Shown: piece by piece, positions 27,166 through 35,235 of the stretch
How the letters are laid out: the number at the start of each line of letters is the position of its first letter
Position numbering within the stretch: position 1 is the first letter of the stretch
The notes under the pieces: generated by a model
What the model was told of the DNA's origin: nothing
Seen by the model: only the letters and a program-made list of their open reading frames with translations
Database searches by the model: none
Assembly (NCBI GenBank): GCA_024233085.1
Contig: JACKQC010000013.1
Span: forward strand, 89,214-153,213
DNA length: 64,000 nt
Source of the DNA: Akkermansiaceae bacterium
GTDB taxonomy: Bacteria; Verrucomicrobiota; Verrucomicrobiia; Verrucomicrobiales; DEV007
Direction: 5' to 3'
Program-made: the position numbers and the translations under genes

Positions 27166-28230
27166 ATGAGCCGGCGGGACATTCACTACTGGAAGTGCGA
27201 CCGGTCGGCGGCGTTCCACGGCACCGCGACGAGGCTGGAGCCCGATCCGGGAATGGAGGACGCTCTGCGGGGGGCGCTGCGGGACCACTTCGGGGCGCGT
27301 TCGATTGTATTGAAGCCAGGCGTGGGACAGGGAAATCACCTGACGTGGCAGGCCGAAGTCGATGACCTGTCCCTGTTCCTTCGGGTGGAAAATGGCCCGG
27401 AAGAGGACGACCACTTGGCGGTGGAATCGGCCCTGTTGGACCGCGTGCGGGAGATCGGGGTGCCGACGCCGCGTGTCTTCGGTTGCGATGCCACGCGGAG
27501 CCGGGTGCCCTTTGCCTGGCAGGCGCTGGAGCGGCTGACCGTGCCGGATCTGAACCACTGGCAAAAGGCGGGGCAACTCGAAGTCGCCAAGGTGGCATTT
27601 CAGATTGGAGCGGTCGTGGCGCGGTGGCAGAGCATCGAACCGAAAGGGTTCGGGATTCTCGATGGCGAGCTGGAAGGTTACCGGAGCAGCTATGCCGACT
27701 ACTTTTTTCTCCGGCTGAAGGAGCATCTCGATTTTCTAGAAGAGCGGCGGTTTCTCGATCCCGCCGAACGGTCGGAGATCGAGGCTGTGATTTCGGCGCA
27801 TGAAGTGCTGCTGGCCTTGGATCGGGGGTGCCTCGTTCACAAGGATCTCGCGCTGTGGAACATGCTTGGCACCGCCGATGAGGTGGAGGCCTTCATTGAC
27901 TTCGATGACGCCATCAGTGGAGATCCCACGGACGACTTGTCGCTTCTGGCCTGCTTTCATGATGCGGACTTCCTCGGGCACGCGATCGACGGCTACCGAA
28001 GTGAGAAGGATTTGCCGCAGGAGTTTCGACGGCGATTCTGGCTCCACCTTCTCCGGAACATGATCGTCAAGTCGGTCATCCGGGTGGGCTCCGGCTATTT
28101 CGATCGGGATGACCGGTTTTTTCTGATTGGAAAAGGGGGCGAGGGAGGCGATCTGAAGGCCATGACTTATCGGCGTCTCCGGGCGGCGGTTCGCGGGTTG
28201 CGGGAAGATCTGGAAATCACGGCACTATGA
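27166..28230 (+). CDS. APH-family (aminoglycoside phosphotransferase-like) small-molecule kinase
   Basis: A 354-residue protein starting one base after the BASS stop codon. The kinase-like fold is shown by the catalytic loop 'CLVHKDLALWNML' (H225, D227, with Lys where HGD is usual) and the metal-binding 'FIDFDDAISGDPTDDLS' (D245). The N-lobe has 'LKPGVGQGNHLTW' and 'LFLRVE'. Most family members phosphorylate sugars, choline, homoserine or antibiotics. Lying between a transporter and an aldolase, it more likely phosphorylates an imported metabolite than confers resistance. Its stop overlaps the aldolase start by four bases, so the two are probably translationally coupled. Confidence 0.8.
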   Translation: MSRRDIHYWKCDRSAAFHGTATRLEPDPGMEDALRGALRDHFGARSIVLKPGVGQGNHLTWQAEVDDLSLFLRVENGPEEDDHLAVESALLDRVREIGVPTPRVFGCDATRSRVPFAWQALERLTVPDLNHWQKAGQLEVAKVAFQIGAVVARWQSIEPKGFGILDGELEGYRSSYADYFFLRLKEHLDFLEERRFLDPAERSEIEAVISAHEVLLALDRGCLVHKDLALWNMLGTADEVEAFIDFDDAISGDPTDDLSLLACFHDADFLGHAIDGYRSEKDLPQEFRRRFWLHLLRNMIVKSVIRVGSGYFDRDDRFFLIGKGGEGGDLKAMTYRRLRAAVRGLREDLEITAL

Positions 28231-28940
28231 AACTGGAATTGGGCACCTGGCTGTCGATCGGCTCACCGGTCATTGCGGAACTCGCCGCCCTGTGCGGCTT
28301 TGACTGGGTGCTGCTCGATCTCGAGCACGGATTCGAGAGCGAAGCGGCCATGCCAAATCAACTGAGAGCCCTGCGAGGAAGGGAAACGAAGGGAATCGTC
28401 CGCGTTGGTGCGCCCCATCCCGAATGGATCGGCCGGGTCCTCGACTGGGGAGCCGATGGCGTGATGGTCCCCCGAGTGGAAACGCCGGAGCAGGCCCGCC
28501 GAATCGTTTCATCTGCCCACTATGCTCCGAAAGGACGGCGGGGCTATTCGCGGACCGTTCCGGCCTTTGCCTACGGTATGGACCTTGCCGACCGGGAACC
28601 ACGAATCCTGGTGCAGATCGAGACGGCCGAGGGCGTTCGGAACGCCAGCGACATTGCGGCGGTGGAGGGCATCGATGTCTTGTTCGTGGGTCCGGCTGAC
28701 CTGAACCACGACCTCCAATCCCATCCCGATCAGGCTCCGTGCGATTTTGGTGAGTGCCTTCGACGGGTGGTAACCGCCGCCTCCGATCATGGCAAAATGG
28801 CTGGAATTCTGGTGCGCGAACCCGAAGCCATCGCAGAAATGGCCGCGCTGGGTTTCAAGCATATTGCGGTGGAACTCGACGTGTCGATCTTGCGGAAAGG
28901 GTATCAGGCGATTTTGTCTCATCGTCCCGACGAAGCGTGA
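28227..28940 (+). CDS. HpcH/HpaI-family class II aldolase
   Basis: A 237-residue TIM-barrel aldolase. Signatures are 'LGTWLSIGSPVIAELAALCG', 'FDWVLLDLEHG' (catalytic/metal region), 'GVMVPRVETPEQA', 'VQIETAEGVRN' (metal-binding Glu) and 'VLFVGPADLNHDL'. Enzymes of this family (GarL, HpcH, RhmA) cleave 2-keto-3-deoxy acids to pyruvate plus an aldehyde using a divalent metal. It overlaps the kinase gene by ATGA. Together with the BASS transporter and the upstream sialidase-like proteins it suggests uptake and cleavage of a keto-deoxy sugar acid; the exact substrate is not visible. Confidence 0.88.
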   Translation: MKLELGTWLSIGSPVIAELAALCGFDWVLLDLEHGFESEAAMPNQLRALRGRETKGIVRVGAPHPEWIGRVLDWGADGVMVPRVETPEQARRIVSSAHYAPKGRRGYSRTVPAFAYGMDLADREPRILVQIETAEGVRNASDIAAVEGIDVLFVGPADLNHDLQSHPDQAPCDFGECLRRVVTAASDHGKMAGILVREPEAIAEMAALGFKHIAVELDVSILRKGYQAILSHRPDEA

Positions 28941-29025
28941 TTCCTGAGGGTTCAGGTCGAGGGAGCCTCGCCGCTTGGCCGTCATTGGAATCAGGTCCCC
29001 CGATCACGCGGGCGGTCAGTTTCGA

Positions 29026-29064
29026 CTCGACAGGGTAGGGTCGGAGATTCAACCCTGTTGACTC
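29026..29064. repeat. Dispersed palindromic repeat copy
   Basis: GACAGGGTAGGGTC (29029-29042) faces GATTCAACCCTGTTGACTC (29046-29064). The outer arms TCGACAGGGT and ACCCTGTTGA pair; the centre is imperfect. It lies between the aldolase and the sulfatase, both on the + strand. Confidence 0.82.
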
Positions 29065-29098
29065 TCCAGTCACGGAACCCCCATTCCATTATTCTCTT

Positions 29099-30556
29099 AT
29101 GCGGCATCTCTTTACTCTCATTCTCGCGGCCGGATTGGCCTCTCTCGTCTCGGCGGCGGACAAACCGAATTTCATTGTCATCAATATCGATGACCTCGGC
29201 TACGCGGACATCGGTCCCTTCGGCTCGACCTTGAATCGGACGCCGAACCTCGACCGAATGGCGGCGGAGGGACGAAAGCTGACGAGCCACTACGCGGCGC
29301 CGGTGTGTTCGCCCTCGCGATCGGCGCTGATGACCGGCTGCTACCCGAAGCGCGTTCTGCCCATCCCCAGTGTGTTGTTTCCCGCTTCCGAAGTGGGCCT
29401 GAATCCCGAGGAGATGACGGTGGCCGAAGTGCTGAAGACTCGGGGCTATGCGACCGGCTGTATCGGCAAGTGGCATCTGGGGGATCAGCCCGGCATGCTG
29501 CCCAACGACCAGGGATTCGACTACTACTACGGCATTCCCTATTCGAATGACATGGGCACGCGGGCCGAGGGATCGAAAAGCAATCCCGGCGAGGAACCCA
29601 AGCAGTCCGCCGCGCCGAAGAATAGTCCCGCCAAAAAGAAAGCGCCGCAGGCCAGTGACGAAACGGGGCTACGGGGAGACACGCAGCCGCCGCTGCCATT
29701 GTTGGAGAACCACACCGTCATCGAGCGGGTGAAACAGAATGGCCAGACTACCATCACGCAGCGATACACGGAAAAGGCGGTCGGCTTTATCCGGGAACAT
29801 CGCGAGGGACCGTTCTTTCTCTATCTGCCGCACACGGCGGTCCATTTTCCGCTGTATCCGGGCATGGAGTATCGCGGCAAATCGAAGAACGGCCTGATCG
29901 GCGACTGGGTGGAGGAGGTTGATTGGAGCGTCGGCCAGGTGCTGGATGCAGTCCGGGAACTCGGGCTCTCTGAAAACACGCTGGTGGTTTTCACCAGTGA
30001 CAATGGTGGGACGACCCGGAGCGTGAATACGCCGCTCCGGGGAAACAAGGGCAGCACGCTCGAAGGCGGCATTCGCGTCTGCACCATCGCGTGGTGGCCG
30101 GGGAAAATCCCCGCCGGCACGGCGACGGACGCCATGACGAGCATGATGGATATTCTGCCGACCTTCGCCGGCCTGGCGGGGGCGGAGGTTCCTTCGGATC
30201 GCAAGATCGACGGTGTGGACATCTGGCCGGTGATGACGGGCGAAGCGCGACCCAGAGAGGTGTTTCACTATTTCCGCGGCCTCAAACTGGAGGCGGTGCG
30301 GAAAGGACCGTGGAAGCTGCACCTGGAGAATGGCGAACTCTACGACTTGGACTCCGACATCGGCGAGGCGACGAACGTGGCCGAGGCGAATTCCGACCGG
30401 GTGAAGGAGCTGCGGTCGCTCGCCGACGGCATGACCGATGACCTGGGCCTGACCGAAGTCGGAAAAGGGTGCCGTCCGATGGGAAGATATCCGAATCCGC
30501 TGCCTCTGATTTCACACGACGGAACCATTCGTGCCGGATTCGAGCCGAAGCCGTGA
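29099..30556 (+). CDS. Secreted arylsulfatase-type sulfatase
   Basis: A 485-residue exported sulfatase with signal 'MRHLFTLILAAGLASLVSAA'. The metal site 'NFIVINIDDLGYADIG' and the formylglycine motif C70-S-P-S-R are intact, followed by LMTG; later 'YATGCIGKWHLG' and 'VFTSDNGG' complete the active-site blocks. Cys70 must be oxidised by a maturation enzyme, which is not in the window. A lysine/alanine-rich insert lies near residues 160-190. Together with the sialidase-like genes this points to removal of sulfate from an extracellular glycan. Start ATG at 29099 is the first after the palindromic repeat. Confidence 0.92.
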   Translation: MRHLFTLILAAGLASLVSAADKPNFIVINIDDLGYADIGPFGSTLNRTPNLDRMAAEGRKLTSHYAAPVCSPSRSALMTGCYPKRVLPIPSVLFPASEVGLNPEEMTVAEVLKTRGYATGCIGKWHLGDQPGMLPNDQGFDYYYGIPYSNDMGTRAEGSKSNPGEEPKQSAAPKNSPAKKKAPQASDETGLRGDTQPPLPLLENHTVIERVKQNGQTTITQRYTEKAVGFIREHREGPFFLYLPHTAVHFPLYPGMEYRGKSKNGLIGDWVEEVDWSVGQVLDAVRELGLSENTLVVFTSDNGGTTRSVNTPLRGNKGSTLEGGIRVCTIAWWPGKIPAGTATDAMTSMMDILPTFAGLAGAEVPSDRKIDGVDIWPVMTGEARPREVFHYFRGLKLEAVRKGPWKLHLENGELYDLDSDIGEATNVAEANSDRVKELRSLADGMTDDLGLTEVGKGCRPMGRYPNPLPLISHDGTIRAGFEPKP

Positions 30557-30599
30557 ACTTCAAACACCTTTTCCAACCGGGGAGGGATTCCAAAAAGAA

Positions 30600-31676
30600 A
30601 TGAAAAGCATTTTAAAACTGGCCAGCTGGATGGCGTTCCTATTCGCGGCGACCTCCGTCACGGGGGCACGGGAAATCGTTTACGTTTCCGAGAGCGGCGA
30701 CAATCGCATCGCGATTTTTTCTATGGATGGGGAGACCGGCGAACTGGCTCGGATTGGCGCGTTGGATTTGCCGGGATCGCCGGGCAGCCTCGATACTCGC
30801 GCCGACCACTCACGACTCTACGCGTCGGTGCGATCGACCAAGGAGTTCGCTTCGATCGCGGTTGATCGGGAGACGGGTCTGTTGTCCGATGCGAAATTTG
30901 CGCCTGCCGGGAGCAACTCGACCTATGTCCACGTGGACAAGACCGGGAACTGGCTCTTGAGCGCGTCTTATTCGGACGGGGTGGTCAGCGTGAGCCGGAT
31001 CGTCGATGGAGTGGTGAAGGAAAGGCCGGTTTCGATGATGGAGACGGGCATGAAAGCGCACTGCATTCGCACCGACTCGGCAAACCGCTTCGCGTTCGTG
31101 CCGCATGTGATGGATCTGAACAAGGTCGAGCAGATTCGGTTTGACGCTGCCACCGGCAATATCGCGTCGAATGATCCGCCGCATGCCTCCGGCGCCGAGG
31201 GCGCGGGCCCGCGGCATCTGGATTTCCATCCGAACGGCCGCTGGGTATATCTCGTCAATGAACAGGGTCAAAGCGTGAGTCGCTGCGACTACGACGCGAA
31301 AAAGGGGACCTTGGCCCTTCGCGAAACGGTCACCACCACGCCGCCCGACTGGGACAAGTCGAAGGGAAGTTGCGCGGACATTCACGTCAGTGCCGACGGG
31401 AGGTTCGTGTACGCGTCGAATCGCGGCCACGACAGCTTGGCCGTCTTTGCGATTTCCCCGGACACCGGTGAATTGAAACCGATGGGCCAGACACCGACCG
31501 AGAAAACGCCTCGTTCTTTCGCCCTCGTCGCCGGAGACCACTTTGTGGTGTCGGCCGGACAGGGATCGGACACGCTGATCGTGTATCGGCGCGACGCGGA
31601 AACCGGGGCGCTGACTCCGCTGAAGACCTATCCCTGCGGCAAAAGCCCGGCCTGGGTGATGGGGGTGACATTCTGA
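30600..31676 (+). CDS. Exported lactonase-family seven-bladed propeller (YbhE/3-carboxymuconate cyclase fold)
   Basis: A 358-residue protein with a signal peptide (MKSILKLASWMAFLFAATS). The repeats 'YVSESGDNRIAIFSMDGETG', 'PRHLDFHPNGRWVYLVNE', 'DIHVSADGRFVYASNRGHDS' and 'VYRRDAETGALTPL' are typical of the lactonase family that includes 6-phosphogluconolactonase YbhE. Export makes a cytoplasmic pentose-phosphate role unlikely; it may open a sugar lactone outside the cytoplasm. It follows the sulfatase by 43 bp on the same strand. The ATG at 30600 is chosen for the signal peptide, the open frame extending to 30531. Confidence 0.82.
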   Translation: MKSILKLASWMAFLFAATSVTGAREIVYVSESGDNRIAIFSMDGETGELARIGALDLPGSPGSLDTRADHSRLYASVRSTKEFASIAVDRETGLLSDAKFAPAGSNSTYVHVDKTGNWLLSASYSDGVVSVSRIVDGVVKERPVSMMETGMKAHCIRTDSANRFAFVPHVMDLNKVEQIRFDAATGNIASNDPPHASGAEGAGPRHLDFHPNGRWVYLVNEQGQSVSRCDYDAKKGTLALRETVTTTPPDWDKSKGSCADIHVSADGRFVYASNRGHDSLAVFAISPDTGELKPMGQTPTEKTPRSFALVAGDHFVVSAGQGSDTLIVYRRDAETGALTPLKTYPCGKSPAWVMGVTF

Positions 31677-31687
31677 CGTGCAAATTC

Positions 31688-32029
31688 ATGGACCCGGCGT
31701 TGCACTCCAATGATGGAAATGACGGAAAGACGCCGCCGGACGAGATCGGAGAGGCGGTCGAACATCCCATCACCGACGAACTGGATCTGCATTGTTTCCG
31801 CCCAACGGAGATCGGGTCACTCCTGCCGGAGTATTTTCGGGAGTGTCGGCGTCGTGGAATGCTGCGGGTCCGTGTGGTGCACGGCAAGGGCACGGGAGCG
31901 CTTCGGGAGGGAGTTCTGCGGCTGCTGGATCGCTTGCCTGAGGTGCGAGACTATCAGACCGGTGACACCACCGGAGGCGGCTGGGGAGCGACATGGGTGA
32001 CCCTCGCACCCTGGAGCGAAAAGGAATAA
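31688..32029 (+). CDS. Small Smr-domain protein
   Basis: A 113-residue protein whose central part is a stand-alone Smr domain: 'ELDLHCFRPTEIGSLLPEYF', then 'RVRVVHGKGTGALREGVLRL'. Smr domains, found at the C-terminus of MutS2 and in YdaL, act as nucleases on RNA or DNA, with the LDLH and HGKG motifs holding the functional residues; both are intact. It starts 11 bp after the lactonase-family gene but has no obvious functional link to it. Possible roles are ribosome rescue or nucleic-acid processing. Confidence 0.85.
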   Translation: MDPALHSNDGNDGKTPPDEIGEAVEHPITDELDLHCFRPTEIGSLLPEYFRECRRRGMLRVRVVHGKGTGALREGVLRLLDRLPEVRDYQTGDTTGGGWGATWVTLAPWSEKE

Positions 32030-32154
32030 GTGGAGTCCAGAATTGGGGATCGACCCAAGGACACCGACACCCGGAGGACTGGCATCCGGAGGGCTGAAAC
32101 GACGCCGCGAAACCAAAAAAGCGATGCCCCGTTTCGAATGGCAGATCAATCGTG

Positions 32155-32231
32155 CGAAAATTTTCATAATTTAATAAAAAAATTGATAAAAATTGTAAAA
32201 ATTGGTTGAAAAGTTTCGCAACGGCTATAAA
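32155..32231 (+). promoter_or_regulatory. AT-rich tract with a candidate promoter
   Basis: In an otherwise GC-rich window this stretch is strongly A/T-rich. Its end has TTGGTT (32203-32208), 17 bases, then TATAAA (32226-32231), a possible -35/-10 pair about 30 bases before the ATG at 32261. The rest of 32030-32260 holds nothing recognised. Confidence 0.4.
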
Positions 32232-32260
32232 CTCCACAATAGATCAACCGAATCGCACAA

Positions 32261-32671
32261 ATGAAAATCAACCTCAACAAATTTCGCAAAAACGGCGCGC
32301 GCGGCATTGGGGCGCTGGACCTTCTGATCGGGTTGGTCGCCGCCTATTTTGTCTTCGCCTTCGTGGCTGGTCGGTTTCAACAGTTCAAAGCCGATTTCCA
32401 CGATCATCATGACATGATCTCGCTGGCACAGGAAGTGGTCGATATCGCCGAGGCGGCGGAAATCGCCGGCGTCGATCTGGTGGTGGAGGGCCAGGTTGAA
32501 AAGACCATCGACAAGGTCGCCCGGGGGGGCACCGCCCAATTCGGTCCCTGCCAGGGCCAATACTACGGTTTGCCCGATCTGAGCGACGAGGATCGCCGGG
32601 CGCTCAAAAACTTTCTTCGCTTCGAATTCGATCGGCTCGCGGTCGTTCGCGAAAATCTCGCGTCCCTCTGA
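32261..32671 (+). CDS. Small single-span membrane protein, unknown function
   Basis: A 136-residue protein I do not recognise. After a basic N-terminus (MKINLNKFRKNGARG) comes one hydrophobic segment, 'IGALDLLIGLVAAYFVFAFV', and then a soluble, acidic C-terminal part with 'HDHHDM' and a single Cys. The N-terminal layout slightly resembles a prepilin, but there is no G-F-T-L-x-E cleavage motif. It is preceded by an AT-rich region with a plausible promoter and stands alone, with convergent genes after it. Confidence 0.6.
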   Translation: MKINLNKFRKNGARGIGALDLLIGLVAAYFVFAFVAGRFQQFKADFHDHHDMISLAQEVVDIAEAAEIAGVDLVVEGQVEKTIDKVARGGTAQFGPCQGQYYGLPDLSDEDRRALKNFLRFEFDRLAVVRENLASL

Positions 32672-32787
32672 AGGGCGCGTCAAAGCCCGGAGCGACAACT
32701 TTGTGCGGAACGGGGCGGCCCGGTGTCCGATTTGGGGGAAACCCCGTCTGGCGCCGGGCCGTTTCGGGTTTTCCGAGATGAGGCGTG

Positions 32788-33663
32788 CTACCCTTGTCCG
32801 ATCACGCGCCTGAAACGCTCCCGCATTTCCTCCGGCGTTCCGAGGGTTAGAAAGACGTCGTATTCGAAATCAAAATCCGGACCGATGGCCATGCGGCGGA
32901 TCGGGGCGAGATAGGAACAGGAGCCGGGCGCGCCCATTTTGCCGAAGCGATAGCAGGTCAGGCGTTCGGCCGCTGGGACGCACAGTCCAATTCCACGACC
33001 GGAGGTGGGATCGATCCACGCGGCCCAGTGCTCGGTCATGGCGCGGGTTTCGTTCGGCCATCCGGGCGTTGAGCGGGAGAGGGGAGCCCCGGTCCACGGC
33101 GTTTCGCCGTCGTAGAGAACCAGCGTGTCGAGGGCCGGATCGACAAAACAGGCCGGCAGCTCCTGGTCGTGCTCGGGGTGTGTCTCCGCGCCCTTGTACC
33201 GCATGTGAAAACGGATGCGTATCAAGCGATCCTCGACAAAGACAACTGTCTGCTCGAACTCGACATCGGAAAGGAGGGCGCCACTGGCCCAGTGTCGCGG
33301 GCGGGTCCGGGTATGGAGCCGGTTCGGCCCGCTCTCGTAGGCGAGCAACTCGGATTTTTCTCCCCGCCAGCCGCCCGCCTGAACCGGATTCCATCTCCAG
33401 GCTTTGCCGTTCCAGTCCGATCCGTCAACGCGTCCATACCAGGATTGCTGGAGATAGCGGCCCTTGTCATAATGATTGAGGAGATTGGCGGAGCCGCGGC
33501 TTTCGGAAAACCAGCCGATGGCGCCGCCCGCCGAGCGGTTCAGCCCGACGCGCAGTTGGCCGTTGTCGAGGAAGACCCACTCCTCCGGTTGCGGATCGGT
33601 CGCGAAAGCGGCGGTCGACACCATCCAGAGCGCCGCGAGCGAAGCCGGAAGACAGCGGATCAT
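32788..33663 (-). CDS. Exported protein of unknown function coupled to a sulfatase
   Basis: A 291-residue protein starting at ATG 33663, inside the stop codon of the sulfatase (ATGA overlap), which implies translational coupling. Signal peptide 'MIRCLPASLAALWMVSTAAF'. The mature part reads 'EWVFLDNGQLRVGLNRSAGG' and 'RGSANLLNHYDKGRYLQQSW', a style common in all-beta carbohydrate-active proteins of Planctomycetes and Verrucomicrobia. No catalytic motif is recognised. The coupling suggests it acts on or binds the same sulfated glycan as the sulfatase. Confidence 0.68.
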   Translation of the reverse strand: MIRCLPASLAALWMVSTAAFATDPQPEEWVFLDNGQLRVGLNRSAGGAIGWFSESRGSANLLNHYDKGRYLQQSWYGRVDGSDWNGKAWRWNPVQAGGWRGEKSELLAYESGPNRLHTRTRPRHWASGALLSDVEFEQTVVFVEDRLIRIRFHMRYKGAETHPEHDQELPACFVDPALDTLVLYDGETPWTGAPLSRSTPGWPNETRAMTEHWAAWIDPTSGRGIGLCVPAAERLTCYRFGKMGAPGSCSYLAPIRRMAIGPDFDFEYDVFLTLGTPEEMRERFRRVIGQG

Positions 33664-35120
33664 TTCGCCGGAGGAGCCGCCGCCTTCGGCTTCGATTTGG
33701 TTTTGCCCTTCGCCTTCGACGGCGCGCCTTTGAATTCCCACATCGCCGACGGCACGTGCGCTTCGGCGAAGAAGGCTCGGGCCTTCGCCACCTCGTCCGG
33801 ATGGGTTGCGGCGATGTCGTTTTCCTCCCCGCGGTCGGCTCCGAGGTCGTACAGCTCGATTTTGGCCTTCTCAAGACCGTCTTTCGCAAGCCCGAGTTGC
33901 ACGGCTTTCCAGTTTCCGAAGCGAACCGCCCGCTTGCCGCCCTGCTCGTAGAATTCCCAGTAAAGGTAATCGTGACGTTTCTGGTCGGAGAGTTTTCCCA
34001 ACAGAGTCGGCACCATCGAGATTCCATCGGTGTCCTCGGCCGGCGAGGCGCCCGCCAGTTCGCACAGAGTCGGCATCGCATCCCAGTGGGCCGAGACAAG
34101 GTCGCTTGTCGAGCCCGCGGCGATTTTCCCCGGCCAGCGCGCCAAGAGTGGCGCCCGAATGCCTCCCTCATAGACGTCGCGCTTGTGGCCGCGGAAGGGG
34201 CCGTTGCTGTCGAAGAAGTCCGGCTGATGCCCGCCCTCCTGATGCGGACCGTTGTCCGAGCTGAGCATGACCAGGGTGTTGTCGTCAATGCCCAGTTCCT
34301 TCAGGAGATCGAGCAGTTCGCCCACATTGCGGTCCAGTCGCGTCATCATCGCAGCGAAAGCCGCCACCGGATTGCGCACCTCGGGTCCGGCGTATTTCCC
34401 GATCGTGTCCTCGAAGGCGGCGAACTGCCCGCGGAACGGCGCCATCTCCTCCTCGGGCGCATGCATCGCCGCGTGGGGAATCGTCACCGGCAGATAGGCG
34501 AAAAAGGGGCCCTCCCGATGCTCGCGGATGAAGGCCAGCGCCTCGGTCATGATAAGATCGTGCGCGTATGTCTTTCCGTCCAGCTCGACCCGCCCACGGT
34601 TTTTCCACAGGTGATCCGGGTAGTAATTGTGCGCCTCGCGCTGGCAGTTGTAGCCGTGGAAAAGATCGAAATGCTCCGCCGGATCGCTCTCCGACCCCGG
34701 CGCGCCGAGTCCCCATTTGCCGAAGGCGCCGGTGGCGTAGCCCACCCCTTTCAGCAGGCGCGGCAGAGTCACGATGTCCGCCGGCATCGGTGCCTGGCCC
34801 TCCGGCTTCACCTCGCGGTTGCCCCGGACGTAGGTGTGGCCAGTGTGTTTCCCCGTCATCAGCGAGCAGCGCGTCGGCGCGCACACCGTGCTGCCGGAGT
34901 AGTGATCGGTGAATTTCATCCCCTCCGTCGCCAGACGGTCGATGTTTGGCGTCGTGAATTTCGCCTGACCATAGCAACTCAGGTCGCCCCAGCCCGCGTC
35001 GTCGAGGAGGATGTAGATCAGATTCGGCCGGTCGGCGGCCCGGACCGATTGGAGAACGAAGAGGACGAGACCGAGGAGGACGGCGAACGGCATCCGCCCG
35101 CGCGCGGAGATTTTCTTCAT
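33660..35120 (-). CDS. Secreted arylsulfatase-type sulfatase
   Basis: A 486-residue exported sulfatase. Signal 'MPFAVLLGLVLFVLQSVRA' precedes the metal site 'NLIYILLDDAGWGDLSCYGQ' and the formylglycine motif C80-A-P-T-R, followed by SLMTGKHTGHTYVRGN. Further blocks 'YATGAFGKWGLG' and 'VMLSSDNGPH' are intact. The tail is lysine/alanine/proline-rich and probably unstructured. It is the second sulfatase in the region and differs in subfamily from the one at 29099 (CAPTR versus CSPSR), so they may remove sulfate at different positions. It diverges from the SGNH hydrolase at 35236. Confidence 0.93.
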   Translation of the reverse strand: MKKISARGRMPFAVLLGLVLFVLQSVRAADRPNLIYILLDDAGWGDLSCYGQAKFTTPNIDRLATEGMKFTDHYSGSTVCAPTRCSLMTGKHTGHTYVRGNREVKPEGQAPMPADIVTLPRLLKGVGYATGAFGKWGLGAPGSESDPAEHFDLFHGYNCQREAHNYYPDHLWKNRGRVELDGKTYAHDLIMTEALAFIREHREGPFFAYLPVTIPHAAMHAPEEEMAPFRGQFAAFEDTIGKYAGPEVRNPVAAFAAMMTRLDRNVGELLDLLKELGIDDNTLVMLSSDNGPHQEGGHQPDFFDSNGPFRGHKRDVYEGGIRAPLLARWPGKIAAGSTSDLVSAHWDAMPTLCELAGASPAEDTDGISMVPTLLGKLSDQKRHDYLYWEFYEQGGKRAVRFGNWKAVQLGLAKDGLEKAKIELYDLGADRGEENDIAATHPDEVAKARAFFAEAHVPSAMWEFKGAPSKAKGKTKSKPKAAAPPAK

Positions 35121-35235
35121 GCCTTCACCGAGTGCCAGAAAGCGGTGGCTCGGTCAAATCGCGGCGATCCCCTGATCGCGTCGGCTTCGAGCTTGATCGC
35201 GGCACCGGAATGCGGTTCAACATCCCCCGAATGCC

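Noticed and set aside
27166..28230. The APH-like kinase as an antibiotic-resistance gene
   Set aside because: It is tightly coupled to an aldolase and next to a transporter, with no resistance-gene similarity beyond the kinase fold.
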